This document shows, piece by piece, positions 48,364-61,891 of a stretch of DNA of 64,000 bases. Positions within the stretch are counted from its first letter, which is position 1; each line of letters begins with the position of its first letter. Origin of the DNA: Rhizoctonia solani (lineage: Eukaryota; Basidiomycota; Agaricomycetes; Cantharellales; Ceratobasidiaceae). The translations under genes were made by a program, and so were the position numbers. Under the pieces are notes generated by a model, which saw nothing but the letters and a program-made list of their open reading frames with translations, did no database searches and had not been told where the DNA came from. The DNA lies in the NCBI RefSeq assembly GCF_016906535.1, contig NC_057373.1, positions 3,162,001 through 3,226,000 on the forward strand, in the 5' to 3' direction.

Positions 48364-50956
48364 AGTGCAGATCTTCAGCCGAATTATGACGATACCGTGT
48401 ATCAGTCGTCACCGCTCATAATTTTTTCTGCTCATTTTTGTACCCATGATTTGGGCACTGACCATGCCCACAACAACTCTTGGGTTATGGACCTGCACCA
48501 CGGCGAAAACTTCCACAATTTCGGACATCATTATAAATTCATTTAGTACCCACTTCCCAGACTGTCTGTTATCCAAATTCTCTGGGGCTATGATAAAATT
48601 GCATATCCCGTATTACCGCTGCCAATCTTTTAAGCGATTCAACGCTTAGTTCTAGATGGCCGCCAAATTCACACTTAGCTTACCTTAGAACTCTACCATT
48701 CCTCGGAGTCACATAACGAATCTATTTTGTTCTAGATCTGGAGTATTTCAAGCACTGTCTCATCGCTTGGGCGCGACTGGCTGGACCAACAATAAGGCAT
48801 ACGAGGACCGACGGCCAAGAGCTCAAGACATTGCGCAAGGATTCAGGCAACCACGCGAGAACTGGTTCATCGATTGTTTCTATGACGCTTTCTCGAAAAT
48901 AGTAGACCTCAAAATAACTATTGGGACACAATGGTTAATCAGAAGCTAACCTGCAAAAGCTGTGGAAAGATACAACCATTTCACAGGAAGTATTACAAGA
49001 CTATTCACCAAACGGACGACACTTCACGAATTCTCGAAGAATACTAAGTGCGCGAATGAGCCTAACCTGTCCGCTACTGCAAGATGTGTACACATCAATG
49101 GCTAGGTCTTGCGCTTTCCCTTGCCTATCCCTCTTGCGACCGCTCAGCCTTTGTATGATTCAGAGGCTGAAAAATCAATTATGGATTTAGTACGCGCATT
49201 ACGGGCAATTTTTTGCATTTGTGCGATGGGGAGTATTGGTGGCTTGCCATATACGGTAGTGATGCGCAAACGCTCATCCCGACTAATTGACATTATTGTC
49301 CAAGGTATGCCGCCACTCCTGGGATGTGCGCATTCTCTCCGAGCTGTACTTCATTCTGTGCACTACACACAGCGCTTTTTATCACACTTCAACGAGTTAT
49401 AAAGGGTGCCACGAAATGAGCCCTTTCGCTATCCCGCTCATTAGTTTGTTTAAACTCTCATTTATATGACTTCTCTGGTCTGTAGCCGTATTTACACTCC
49501 TGAAAGTAGCTCGGAGTTCAGGGATCAAATAAACAACTGGTGTGACCGTGTTCGCATTCCCCACATCCGATTCAACACCAGCGAAACCACGTATTTTGAC
49601 AAGGCCGGTCACAAACTATACCGAGCTGTGCCTATTCGTAAGTCCCAGCTTCAAATTTGATAGATAAAGTTTTTGACGTTGATCACCTAGTTCCCAAAAT
49701 AATCGTCCTGGGTGGCAGTAAGTCTTTTCGAATATAACTTTCCCTCATAGCACTGCTAACAATGGCTACCTCAGACCGAGCACAATACGACGAGCATTTT
49801 ACAATGGTCCCAACAGATGCCCAAATCGGGTGGGGGACCAGCATTCGTAAAGCCGAAGAGAATTCAGCTCAAAATTTAATGATGTCTGGTTATTGTGTAA
49901 GTCTTTCTCGCTCTAAAGATGTACAATCCGAAATAACGCTGGGTCAAATAGTGTATTTAAAGGCTGAGGGCGGGTCTTCGACAAGGCCTTCTGGTCATGC
50001 ATACACTCCTTTCGGGACTCTTACGAAACGCCTCGTCCCTGCTCTATGCCTCATGTGCTCAATCATTCCATCACTACCCTCCGCTCAGTCTTTCAGCGCC
50101 CATCTATATCCAGTCAATATGCCCGGCTCTATACCCGTGATTAGACTCAACTCTGCTTTCTTTTTCACAGCCTGATTCAATACCCCAATACATCTTCCTC
50201 CGTCCTAAACGTCTATCATGGCTACCCTTCCATCTCCAGCTCGTAGGCCCAGCCTCGGGTGTATCTGTTCTCTCTTCGGTCAGGTACACCCGGTGATGGA
50301 TTCACATTTCATATACCTTTGCGTCATATCAAGTAATTTACGTTTTATCTTTTTACATCTTTACGCTGTATTGGTGGTGATCCTTGTGTCTATGATTTAT
50401 GCGCGAAATATACCACGATGTACTTCACACCCACTCAGACTATTCAATTGATCGAATAACTTTACCCAGACTGATCAACAACTACGAGAGCACTCATTTG
50501 TACTGCCACTGTTCTTCCCGACTCGGTTGCCAAGACCAAGAAACAGCCAATCATATTTCAGGTAACAACATTTGGTGCTCACCTGCCAAGGTGTCCGAGT
50601 TTACAACATATGAACAACATGATAGAAAGGGTAGGAGAAGCCATGTAATAACATCGGAACTATATCATACATCAGATCCAGCACGGAGCAGACTGCACAC
50701 CAAGTAACACAGAGTGGCGAAAGTGAACAAAAAAGCATCCACCAAGGCGAAGAGAAGAACTAAAACAAGCGCTAACGGAAATTGAAGGGAGAAGTGAACT
50801 GGTAAAGACTGTGTGGGTATGCGCTGAAACAAAAAAAGAAAAAGAAAAAAAAAGAAAAGAAAAAAGTTATGATACGACCAGTATCAAAACCAGGTATCCA
50901 ATAGTAGACGACAACACAAGCACCTCTTGCAACGTTACACTTCGCTTGATACACCC
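48364..50956. other. Unresolved region, possible decayed or unrecognised genes
   Basis: Plus-strand frames at 48446-48649, 48731-48949, 49124-49305, 49478-49660 and 49762-50175 have coding-like composition and could be exons of one gene, but I could not join them into a model or recognise a domain. Fragments include LGATGWTNNKAYEDRRPRAQ and SRIYTPESSSEFRDQINNW. A purine tract of A and G lies at 50828-50868, just after the end of the next minus-strand gene. Confidence 0.35.
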
Positions 50957-52692
50957 TTACATAGGTGGTCCGCTAACCACCCCTGCTGCTACACCTCGCA
51001 CGATCGCACCAATAGTCCTTCCCATAGAACTCACGCTACTCGATCGCCTCCTTCCTGCACTAGGCCTGGTATCTGGGGACACAGATGTAGGAGGCCTTGT
51101 GAACTGTTGGGATTGAGGAGGAAGTTCGTCAACTTGAGCCATCTCCAACTTGGTTATTTGGCTCCTTCCGCGATCTTCCTTAGGCGGAACCGCCGGTTCG
51201 GGGTCACAATTTGGAAAGCTTGGAGCGGTAGGTGTTCCAGATCGAGGAGTGGGGGCTTCCGATCCAGGTACGGGACTCAAGCGGTGTCCTTCGAACGCTT
51301 GTTGCTCCAACAACCGTCGCATAGCGGGCACAACGACTTCAGTCTTGGCCTTTTCGGCGCATTTGGTAGCAATGACCTCAGCACACTTGGCAGGGTTGGC
51401 CGTTTCAGCACATTTCGTCGTTAGTTCATCGCTCGCGTTAGGCGAAGGCGTGGCCGATGAGTTGGAGTTGTTGGGGCTGAGCTTGCCTTGGGATTTGGAT
51501 CCGCGACAAGTTGGTGAGCGAGCTCCACGAGGAGAAACAGGAAGAGGAAACAAAGACTCCTCGTCTGTATCGTCTTCGGTACAAGCTCGCGGAACAGGGC
51601 AGGGAAGCGCCAAAGGATGTTTGAGCGCTTGTGCGGCAATAGCACCACATCGTCGAGTGGCAAGTGATGAGGGCGGCGGAGATGTTGTCCGACGCCCAGT
51701 GGACTTTGAGGGTCCAGTATGACACCCTTTATCTTCTGTGTCAGATTCAAACGCAAGCATATCTTCCCAACCATATGCAGTATTAGAACCTGGGTCACGT
51801 AGACCAGCTCGAGTTTCACGCTCTCGCTCTTCACGATCTTCTCTTCGCTTTCGTCGAGCGCCAGGGGACCAATGAACTACGCCGTCGAGTTTGGAGCAAG
51901 CACTTATGCAATCAGGGCAGCATTCTCGGAGTGGTACGGTGGCACATGCGGAGGGAGGAGGCATACTGTTCGATCGGGTAGGGGCCCGAACGAGTACGGA
52001 CGGCAGGGAGGTGGACTCATCATGTGGAACGAGTGGGCTGTTGTTAACCGGGGACGAGGAGCGACAACCGGTTCGGATGAAGCAAATGACGAGGCAGGCT
52101 CTGTGCTATGCTGAGAGTCTGAACGATGCACAAGACACGGCCTCAGCGGAAGGGATGAATAGGATGACGGCTCACAAGGGGCCTGCTTGTGTTTACGCCC
52201 AAGCCTAAAGTTAATTCAGCAAGGTCAGAGGCGTGAAATTACGTTTGAATTAACGGGAAAATGAACGCACCCTGGGATGCGAACACCAAGCAAGGGGGCT
52301 GAGGGGCTATGCTCTCTATCCGGGTCTGAAACGCGGCGCTTGGAAGTTGTCCAGGAGCCAACCGCCAGCATACGAGCTGCAAGGCCAGGGGATTTCATCG
52401 GGTTGTCGGGAATGATAAGGCAGGTATTCTGAAAGCGTACATGAGCAGGACAACCATCACTTTCAGATTTTCCGCTCGACGCAGAGGGACTGTGTGCTGC
52501 TGGGCTTGATACTCGAGGTAATTCGAGGGTAACCCAGCCGTTGGGGGAAGTGTCGGATGCAGATAAAATCGAGCGAGAGAGTGAGGGTACTGGTGAGGTT
52601 ATATCTGTAGGTGATACCGGCGCTTGTGCGGTACGCGTCTCTTCCATATCTAGACCTAGACTAGACCGGGGGATACGCAACGCAGATAACAT
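50957..52692 (-). CDS. Basidiomycete protein with VRFQN and CCPDC motifs, function unknown
   Basis: Long, mostly disordered protein. Exon 1 (start ATG 52692 or 52647) contains WVTLELPRVSS, VRFQNTCLIIPDNPMKSPG and SAPLLGVRIPG; splicing out 52208-52272 joins LGRKHKQAPCEPSSYSSLPLRPCLVHR. A later exon contains TVPLRECCPDCISACSKLDGVVHWSPGARRKRRED, a Cys cluster that could bind zinc. It continues with Ser/Pro-rich sequence and a short repeat TKCAETANPAKCAEVIATKCAEKA, and closes SSVSSMGRTIGAIVRGVAAGVVSG. The phase of the junction near 51970-52030 is unsolved: the two frames both look coding. The motif order seems familiar from Agaricomycete hypothetical proteins, but no function is known to me. Confidence 0.65.
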
Positions 52693-55600
52693 AGCGAGAG
52701 GTGCACGCAAAGTGGGTGTGGTCGTCTACAAGTGCATTTGCATGGAACGACTAGCTCTGTCAAGCTCAGGTACCCCTGCAAACCACGTGCCGCACAGACC
52801 AGCAGTGGGGATCTCCATTGATTGGCAATAGACAAACAATTTCATCACAAGTTGGAGCCTTGTTGTCGAGATCCCTAGCATGACCTCACTGCCACTCTGC
52901 CTTGCACACCCCTCATGGTCGACTGACCTCATTCTCTAACTAAGTCATCCATATATTCCTCAGTTTAGTGACCAGCGTCAGTTACATCATACTTATCGAC
53001 CTAGTTCCACTCGTACCACACGAAGGTGCTGGCATTGTGGTCCCTGAACGCGTGATACCTTGAATTACATTGATTTGAAATATTTCTCTCTGTTGTCAAC
53101 ATACTAATTCTACGACACGTTGTTCGTCTCGATCCCGCATACAACTTGGTTCTCAGCAAGTCAAGCGAGTGTCATTGGAAGGGATTGAGATTGATAGTGC
53201 GCCTGGACAAGCCTGGAATAACTTCGTTTTCCCATGCTACCTGTTGCTACTCCTTTTAGGCTTCTTGTGCGCGAGGCCAGGGACTAACTTTGGTAACCGA
53301 TTAGGGCTGCCGTCCACGGTATATTTCGACGAATACTCACGTAACGAAGTGTAACCTTGTCGTAACCTTTCGGTGCACAGTCTGGCTCTAGCTGCTGTAA
53401 GTCGGCAAGTGAATTGGGTTTGCACTTAGTATCTGACGATTATGGACGCAATATTCTATTCAACATTTTGTGTAAACATGTTACGAGATAGTGTACCTCA
53501 TGAAAAAGGACCTTCTTTCAATCTCCAAGTGCTTCTAGGATATGTTTTATAGAGGACTCCATCTTGTCGATATTGAGGAAGTTTGGTATCATATAGTTAG
53601 GGCGATTTTTCCCGTAGCTTATCATGGAGTCACGAAATATTCTATAGTTCTGCGATCGTTTTGTAAGCTACATACAAGCCTGATATTGTCAGGCTAAGTT
53701 TGCGACAACTAGCTGGGAATGGCGTTTGACCATGAATCTGCACAATCAAATACTCAGTTCAGGCAAAAAGGCTAAATATGGCCGATGGTGAACGAGGATC
53801 ATGCCAATCTGAGTTGAATAAAGGTATACACGAGGCCGGGGCCTGAGGCAAGAGGAGAAGAAGAAAGATACCACTGTAATGAGGGGTCTCTCCTAACCAG
53901 CATATATTATATACCCCACCCTGTTAAATTAAAGGTCTGCCGATTTGTAAAAGCGGGTTGGTCCGGAGCTCGTAGCTCTCACGAGGCTAACCTAGAGTAA
54001 AAATTGCTCATTGAGCGAAGTGCCATGTGTCCCAACGAGACTGTAGGTTGGTCTTCCAACGCCTATCTTCCTGATCTTTTAAATGACAGTGCTCATCATC
54101 GTGTTCGAGGCGCGATGCGTATATCTATTATCGGAATTCAATATTGTATTGATCGGGGATTGAGTGCGTGTTGTATCTATCTCTCTGTGGGTATGTTTCT
54201 AGTGAATAGCCCACAATTATTTATAGGTGTAACATATCACCACTACGACACAGAGTGTGTTCGCTAAAGCACGAGTAGAGCCTTGTCTGAGGGTGGGTGT
54301 CTGTGTGATTCAGGAGGCTGAATGCCGATACTTGGACTAGATAGACGCTCAATACCTTTGAAGTTGATCGCTCCTGCATTACACAGAAGGGAAGAGCAAG
54401 TATAGGGGGAAGACAGACAGTCGAGACTTACTCGGCATGAATCGGCTCTTCACCATCAAGATGCCGAACAAATATCTCGAACAATTACACGAGTGGTGTC
54501 TCGAACAATCGCTGGTCGGAGAATTCTATGCAACGGCCCTACCGATCTAAGCGAGGGCACGCGAGGATTGGCACTGGGGTGCTGGATGATTGACTGCGTA
54601 ACTTCTCCAAGGCATCATTTCGATTGACGTTGGTAGCACAAGGGCTTAGATCAGGGGGGTGAACATGTGTACCTGGATCTCTCATTGGAGCGCGGAACCT
54701 GATCGGAAAAGCGACCCATCAATGAGTCGCTGGAATGTAGATTAAAGCGGAAAGCGGAAATTGAACCATGGTTAACAGTCGGTTTTATTTGTGGATCGCT
54801 TTCTCATACAAGCAACCAGAGAAACTATCTGGAACTTTGCTAGTTCAAATCTTGCTTGGATATCAACCCTACTCTAAATTAAACAATTAATGTCAGACAC
54901 TGACACTATTTTCTTGAAACTCATCAAATCTTTTATTGGCATCAGCCATGTCTGGTTACAAGCTGGAACAAGCGGTCGACTTTAAGACTATATATTGATT
55001 ATTTATAATTGATAGTGGCGCATACACTCTTATAGCTATGGCATTTCTCGGGGGGTAAAACATCTTAAAGTGAGGTGGGGTCACGAGGTCGGCGAGGATC
55101 GGGCACCATGATTAACTCCGCTGGCTTCACTTCGTTTGAAAAGCTGTAGGCTTCTATGCTTTACAAAACAGTTTACTTCACCTGACCCATAGGGGGTAGT
55201 CGATATGTAGCTCTCGCGGCGTTGTTTTCATATACATGTAACTCTGGCCAAATGAGGGTCTGGGCTTTCTAAAGATTTGAATTGTATCCACAATCGATCG
55301 ACTCGTGATCGAAGGGTAGGCTCAAAAAGGATAATCTGTCCAACAGCGTTTTTAACAAAACTTCGGAGATGACAAGTCTTTCTGGAGCTCATAGAGGCAA
55401 TGCCCGTACGTGATAACTTGATTGTCTCCGAGTTCGAATACAACATGGTGAACATCACTATCTGAATTTCACACTAACACGAAGTCATCACTGAAAGAAT
55501 ACGTTACAAGGTCGAACACATCATGTTCAAATAATACCATGGTCTAGGCTATTCAGAGACTGGAGTGGGATGGTGCCTTTATCCACACTTTCTTTTTGGT

Positions 55601-58359
55601 CAAGCTCCGGAGCTAGTTCACGCCGACTGTTACGTGGGAGGCAAGTAGTACCCCATGCATGTGGATCATCTATTGCCGAGCAGAAGTATAAATCGCTCAT
55701 GTACTCATCGTGAAACTTACGTCTAAATCCGATGGCTTTATATCTATTCGATCCTCCACCAATCAATGATCGAGTTGCGTTGTTATACGTTAAATTTGAC
55801 ATTGGACACTCCCCTTAATAGTACATTTTAATTAGCACATATTGGCTATCAAGAATCAAATATTCTAGCGTATGATTATTGGTTATGGTCATATGCCAAG
55901 ACGATTTGTTTGCCTACCAGGTATGCATGTTCCGATTTATCGATCATCATTACCAATTTAACCCGAGCGTTGCGAGGACTACTTCCTGTACCAACCAGAG
56001 GAACAGGTGTTCCATCGACTACGGACGAATAGTGTACAATTGGTCAATACAGCCCGAATATCACGAATGCTAATGATACTTACTCTTCACACTTGCGGTA
56101 TACATATCGCCAGACTTATTGATATCCCATTCAAGTTTACGATGTGTCCTTTGCGACCACGTTTCGAGTTGCTCCAGCCAGTTGACAGTTTCTTCAGGGA
56201 CGCCGGGGGGACAGAGCATGTATCTTCTCATAGTTCCGTAGAGAATACGTAGTGCAACTAGTGGGTGGTAAGTAGACTTATCAACGCTACATGGGTATTT
56301 TATAGACTTGCATGCCCACCGAGTTGGTATGTTATTGACGCGAAAAAAACACGAGTTAGCTGCATGTTTTTTTGGCGCCCGTCTTAAACCTGTGGGCTGG
56401 CGGTAGCTATCTCAATGAGAAAATCTAGATCTCGGCGTAAATCCTGGACTTGCGACATGCTCTTCCTCGGAGATTGGTCCGGGTAGTCCATTGGTTCATA
56501 CCTACTAGTAGAAGCGTTCCGTTGATTTTCCTAAAATTGCATTCGCCCTAATCGGAGTCGGAGGAGTTTGACACAATAGCCTTGAAGCTCGTTGCAACTT
56601 GTGCATAGCCTAGGAACTATGAGATATTTGCGAGTGTTTGAGGAAAAAGTTGTTCTAACCAATCTCGGGTGGCAGCGTGCCACGCGATTTTCATTTAATC
56701 CCCGTATCATAAATGTATGCATCCCCAACTCGGAATCTTTGAAAAGCTCTCAGGGAGAGGGCCTTAAAGGCCTGCTTCTTAGGGTACGCACAACGGTCTC
56801 AGAACGGTAGCTATACATGGACTTGCAAGAACTCTGTTTGCTTTTCAAAGGGCAAAAGAAATCTGTCCAATCTGGAATGAAGATGGAACGCTTTTATTTT
56901 TTTATCGTATCTAGACAAGCATCTGATTTATTCTGTGTGGGATTACTGTGACAGGTGAGCCGCAGCGTGCGGAGGACTCACATGCAATACTTGACCAGGG
57001 AACGGAGGTCCCTAGTCACGTGAGCCACCTTATTCGATTCCGTCCATACCACCTAGAATAATGCATCAGCCGCGCTGATTGTTCCTGCCCTTTTATATCA
57101 TAAAGTTCTGTTGGGTCGCACTGCGAGATCTTATATTGCTATAGGTTCAAATCACAGGTGGCATCCATTCTTGCTTGATTTTCAACAACCTACGGGCTAA
57201 CGTGTTCAAGAATCTTACGATATCAATGTCCACCACATCGAACCATCAATTTAAACACGACGTACTATGTCACCTACAATGGCTGACCAAGGGAGTAACA
57301 TGGGCCTCAGATGTGAAGGAATAAAAGGCTGGTCGGGGTAGTGACTGTATGCGTCATTGTGAGTGTCATATCTATTACACATTGCAGGCTTTAAAGGTAA
57401 AAACAATCCGGATTTCTATGTGGATTTCTAAGAAGTTCAGCATAAGCCCTTAGCTACTTATTGGCAGCCATATATTCATAGCAATGATAAAAGATTATGT
57501 TTCCCCTAAAACTTTTGGGTGAAGCACAGGTTATGGCATACAGATGATCATCTGTGGTTCCACATTGAAATGTAGCAGTGCAAGGAGATACATCTGAAAA
57601 AAGATCACGAGCGTTAATTCTCGTGTGCCAGAGAGCTAGCGATGTAACCGAGTGAAATTCTATAACTAGCTTACAACACCCAGCTTTCAGGGCCAGAAAT
57701 CCCCCCTCCCCGGCTCTTCAATCCGGTCAAATACCATGTTCGAACAACTACATATATAAAATGTAGCCGTAGTTCGGTTACTAATATCTTCCACTCACTC
57801 TAAATACACTGTGTCTTGGCTGAACGAATCTATTTAATTCGATCAGTCAAATAATGGATTGAATAGCTTGGAATTTTGGGTGTGTATTTACATGGCTGGA
57901 TGCGTGAGTGAAGTACGATATATGTGTCCTCTAAGATCATGGTTTTAATTTGATTGGGGTAATAATAAAAGCTTTACCTTCTGGATCCTGCTCATGATGA
58001 GGATGACCATCCTGTGGCTGAAAGCTACATACTAGGATGTAGGGATATCGATGAGGACTAAATATAGAAAGTACTACCTGTATTGTTAAGCTCAATGTTA
58101 GTGATAGTGTAATCCTATTTATGTGGGTGGGTCTCACCAAACCGTGTTCATCCTGAGAGTATGAATTGCTTGTTGATGTTCGAGTAGGCATTTGATACCA
58201 GCGCTTCTTTCTGCATTAGGGACTCAGGTGGGCGCTCGTGGGGCTCGGACGTAGGACCATAACACGATCACCTGTTTACTTCATCAATTGCGCGCGTCAT
58301 ATACCGTCATTCATACATTCCAAATATACAATATTGTTGGCGAGCTTGAATAGTCTGGT
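52693..58359. other. Long gene-poor region
   Basis: About 5.6 kb, AT-richer than the first half of the window. Only short frames are found (for example 53169-53354, 54004-54267, 55527-55802), all without motifs and without plausible splice partners. No tRNA, tandem repeat or transposase was recognised. It may be decayed transposon or gene remnants. Confidence 0.45.
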
Positions 58360-60183
58360 ATGGAATTCTTATCACCTATATGTGTTGGAACCATAGCGCG
58401 ATTGGACTTTAGTAACAACCATCCCCATTTCTTATACAGTAACCGGTTTATATCTATGGTACACATTCAGCGAATTGGTACGCACAACGGAAACATCTCA
58501 GCGCCGGACCATAAGCAGAATTTGTTCCAAGTTTATAAACAGTGGAAAGAAATATCCGAACAACTCTCGTCGACTGTCAACGACTATGCTGGTGCCTGTA
58601 GTAGATTAGCTACTGTAGCCTCAACGGCAGATCGGTCGACGATCGAAACCGTCTTTACCAGTGTCGACCAGGGCTTGCATTACCTGGGGGCAAATGAGGA
58701 AAAATTGACTGCAGCAAAGCAACTTCTTAGCGCACTCAGAAATAGAGTCTCAACCCTATGCCCGATTGACATACTACCGGACGAAATACTCGGGTACGTT
58801 TTTGAGTTGGCAAGCGTGCCTTGCGTACAATCGAATCGCAATGAACAAGCACAATGCCATATAGTCATATGCCCCGAGTTACTCTCAAGTGTCTGCATTA
58901 GGTGGCGCCATGTCGCAAGCAATACATATAACCTATGGACTCACCTTGACCTCATTCCTACCGCTCAGTCATCCCACAAGCTATACAACCGTTCGCGAAT
59001 ATGGCTCCGCAAGGCTAGATCTGCCCCACTTCACGTTCATATCCGCCAACGTTCCTGCGCAAAAAAGGATGAGATTATACAGGTTACTGGGTTTTTAGCG
59101 CCCATTATGAGGCAATTACATACAATCCACCTCGAGGCGGACTGTCATACTATGGAATTATTCCAGGCGGTTTTGGGATGCTGGATTGAATTTGGCCAAC
59201 CAGGCTCGACCAAGTCTCTTATTTTGCACAGGCCGGGCCCAAGTAGTCTCATGAGTCATCCAGGTATCCGCTCGCCAGACGAGCAGCTACTTGACCATTT
59301 ACAAACGCAACACCCCGACGAACATTTAGATCGATTCTTACTACCACTGCGCACAATCCGCTTGCACAACGTATATATAGGATGGGGGACAGCGGCTCTT
59401 TGCAGATTATCTGAATTACATCTCGAGGCACTTCCAGCTTGGGTTGGCCTGACGATTAGCCAACTGATTTTGACGCTCCGCGCGAGCCCAGAAATTCGCT
59501 CGCTGAAGATAGCTAGAGTGGGTATTGTAGATGCGCTTACGGAGGGTGAAGATCCTTCTCAACCTATCTATCTCGGCAACCTTGAGTGTCTGGGCTTGCT
59601 TGGGGCCGACTTTGAAGTGCTAAAACGGCTCCTGACCCTTGTTGTCCCAGGAAAATCACCACTATCTATAAGTATGAACTTATACGAGCAAGACCGTATT
59701 CTACCTGAACTCCAATCATTCCTTGATCGATCAAGTGTTTCGGCTTTGTACCTCGATGCAGGGGAACAAAATTGGGTACCCGCTCTTTTTGGATGTATGC
59801 CGTGCTTAAGGTCCCTGGCTATACGGGGCTTTCACCTCTCTCGGGATAGTTTCCCTGATTCACCACCGGAGCAACTAACTGCTATATGCGCTCCCAATCT
59901 CGAGTCGCTTTACTTTATTGGGTGTCGAGTAGGTATAAAGCCGTTGCGGGGTATGGTCGCTGCTCACTCGGGCACTCTTCGATCTCTGAAGCTCTGGCGG
60001 ACCAATCTATATGCGGATTCTCTGTCGGACGTTCCCGACACTGATACTGGTGATGTGCTCGACACATTGACCGATCTAATCCCGCACGTCCAACGTTCCT
60101 GTCAAATGAATGATTACCCCGTGTTGAATTGGGATGTGTGCGATCGTTTTAGGGGGTGTAATGTCATCACCCCCTATGATTGA
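58360..60183 (+). CDS. Single-exon F-box-like/LRR-type protein
   Basis: An intronless frame of 607 codons, unlike its intron-rich neighbours. A coiled N-terminal part (QWKEISEQLSSTVNDYAGACSRL, NEEKLTAAKQLLSALRNRV) precedes an F-box-like block CPIDILPDEILGYVFELAS with CIRWRHVASNTYNLWTHLDLI. A C-terminal half of leucine-rich character follows (LSELHLEALPAWVG, IRSLKIARVGIVDAL, LRSLAIRGFHLSRD, LESLYFIGCRVG, LRSLKLWRTNLYAD). This is the common Agaricomycete expansion of F-box proteins, possibly ubiquitin ligase adaptors. A second in-frame Met at 58456 (MVHIQRIG) may be the true start. Lineage expansion is general knowledge; the substrate is unknown. Confidence 0.85.
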   Translation: MEFLSPICVGTIARLDFSNNHPHFLYSNRFISMVHIQRIGTHNGNISAPDHKQNLFQVYKQWKEISEQLSSTVNDYAGACSRLATVASTADRSTIETVFTSVDQGLHYLGANEEKLTAAKQLLSALRNRVSTLCPIDILPDEILGYVFELASVPCVQSNRNEQAQCHIVICPELLSSVCIRWRHVASNTYNLWTHLDLIPTAQSSHKLYNRSRIWLRKARSAPLHVHIRQRSCAKKDEIIQVTGFLAPIMRQLHTIHLEADCHTMELFQAVLGCWIEFGQPGSTKSLILHRPGPSSLMSHPGIRSPDEQLLDHLQTQHPDEHLDRFLLPLRTIRLHNVYIGWGTAALCRLSELHLEALPAWVGLTISQLILTLRASPEIRSLKIARVGIVDALTEGEDPSQPIYLGNLECLGLLGADFEVLKRLLTLVVPGKSPLSISMNLYEQDRILPELQSFLDRSSVSALYLDAGEQNWVPALFGCMPCLRSLAIRGFHLSRDSFPDSPPEQLTAICAPNLESLYFIGCRVGIKPLRGMVAAHSGTLRSLKLWRTNLYADSLSDVPDTDTGDVLDTLTDLIPHVQRSCQMNDYPVLNWDVCDRFRGCNVITPYD

Positions 60184-60539
60184 TAGTCTGGGTCTCGAAT
60201 GAATATTCTGAGCTCTCCATGGTTTCGCCTGTTTCTTTGTAACAATAACTTGTGCATGTGAAAATAGTGATCGGTTATGTAACCGCAGTCGAGCGGAGCC
60301 AAATAAATCGCGCGATCGCAAATCAATTTGGCCTTTCAGGGAAACGTATAACCGAGCTCACACGCTGATGGAGAATTCAACAGTCAATCACTAATTCTAT
60401 GCGACAAGATATCCACCGATGGTACAGGAGACACACTCTTTATAAAAACACAGTTCTTCGGGCCGAGTGCAGAAAGGAGAAGGGATGAGAAATGAAAATC
60501 ACACTACAGGCGAGTCAAAATGACATGATCTTCAGAGAC

Positions 60540-61344
<805 letters not shown>

Positions 61345-61891
61345 CGTGATCTAGGGATATGCGATGCGCAAATGGGCAAATGGGCAGATCAGGGCTCGTC
61401 AGTATCTGATAATGCGTTGAACACTGGACATTGACCACACTTACGTTGGTTTACTGGGCTTTTAATTCAAGTTAAAATTTGAGGTCGTGCTCGTCGAGTC
61501 CTGGAAGGGGGAAAGACGAGGATGGTACATGACGACACCCGAGTTTTTTAGGGTGAATGAGGGAGCAGGACCCCGGGGGCATTCTCCTAATGCAATATTA
61601 TCGAGTTCTTCCACGTCCTTACCTCACCTGTTAGGAAGCTCCGATTTACCACATAGGAGGATAGGTCCTGGGTAACACGTTGTGCGTCCCGCAGGGCACT
61701 GCAGGTGAGAACACGAGGTGATCACACAATAGACGAACCAGGTATGACGCTAATTTCAGACGTCTCTGGGGTCCCCCCGCATATAGCCGCCCGGCGCATA
61801 TTTCACATCTATATTGACACGTCGAGGTGGCGGTACACTGCTCGAATTAGTTCCTGGCTTTGCGGACAACAGCCCTACTACGACAGCGACC

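Noticed and set aside
51150..51722. Plus-strand 190-codon frame antisense to the CCPDC-protein gene
   Set aside because: It is the complement of a low-complexity Ser/Pro/Ala-rich coding region and has no start context or motif of its own.
57130..57165. GGTTCAAATCA resembling a tRNA B box
   Set aside because: The flanking bases do not form a T stem and no A box or acceptor stem is found.
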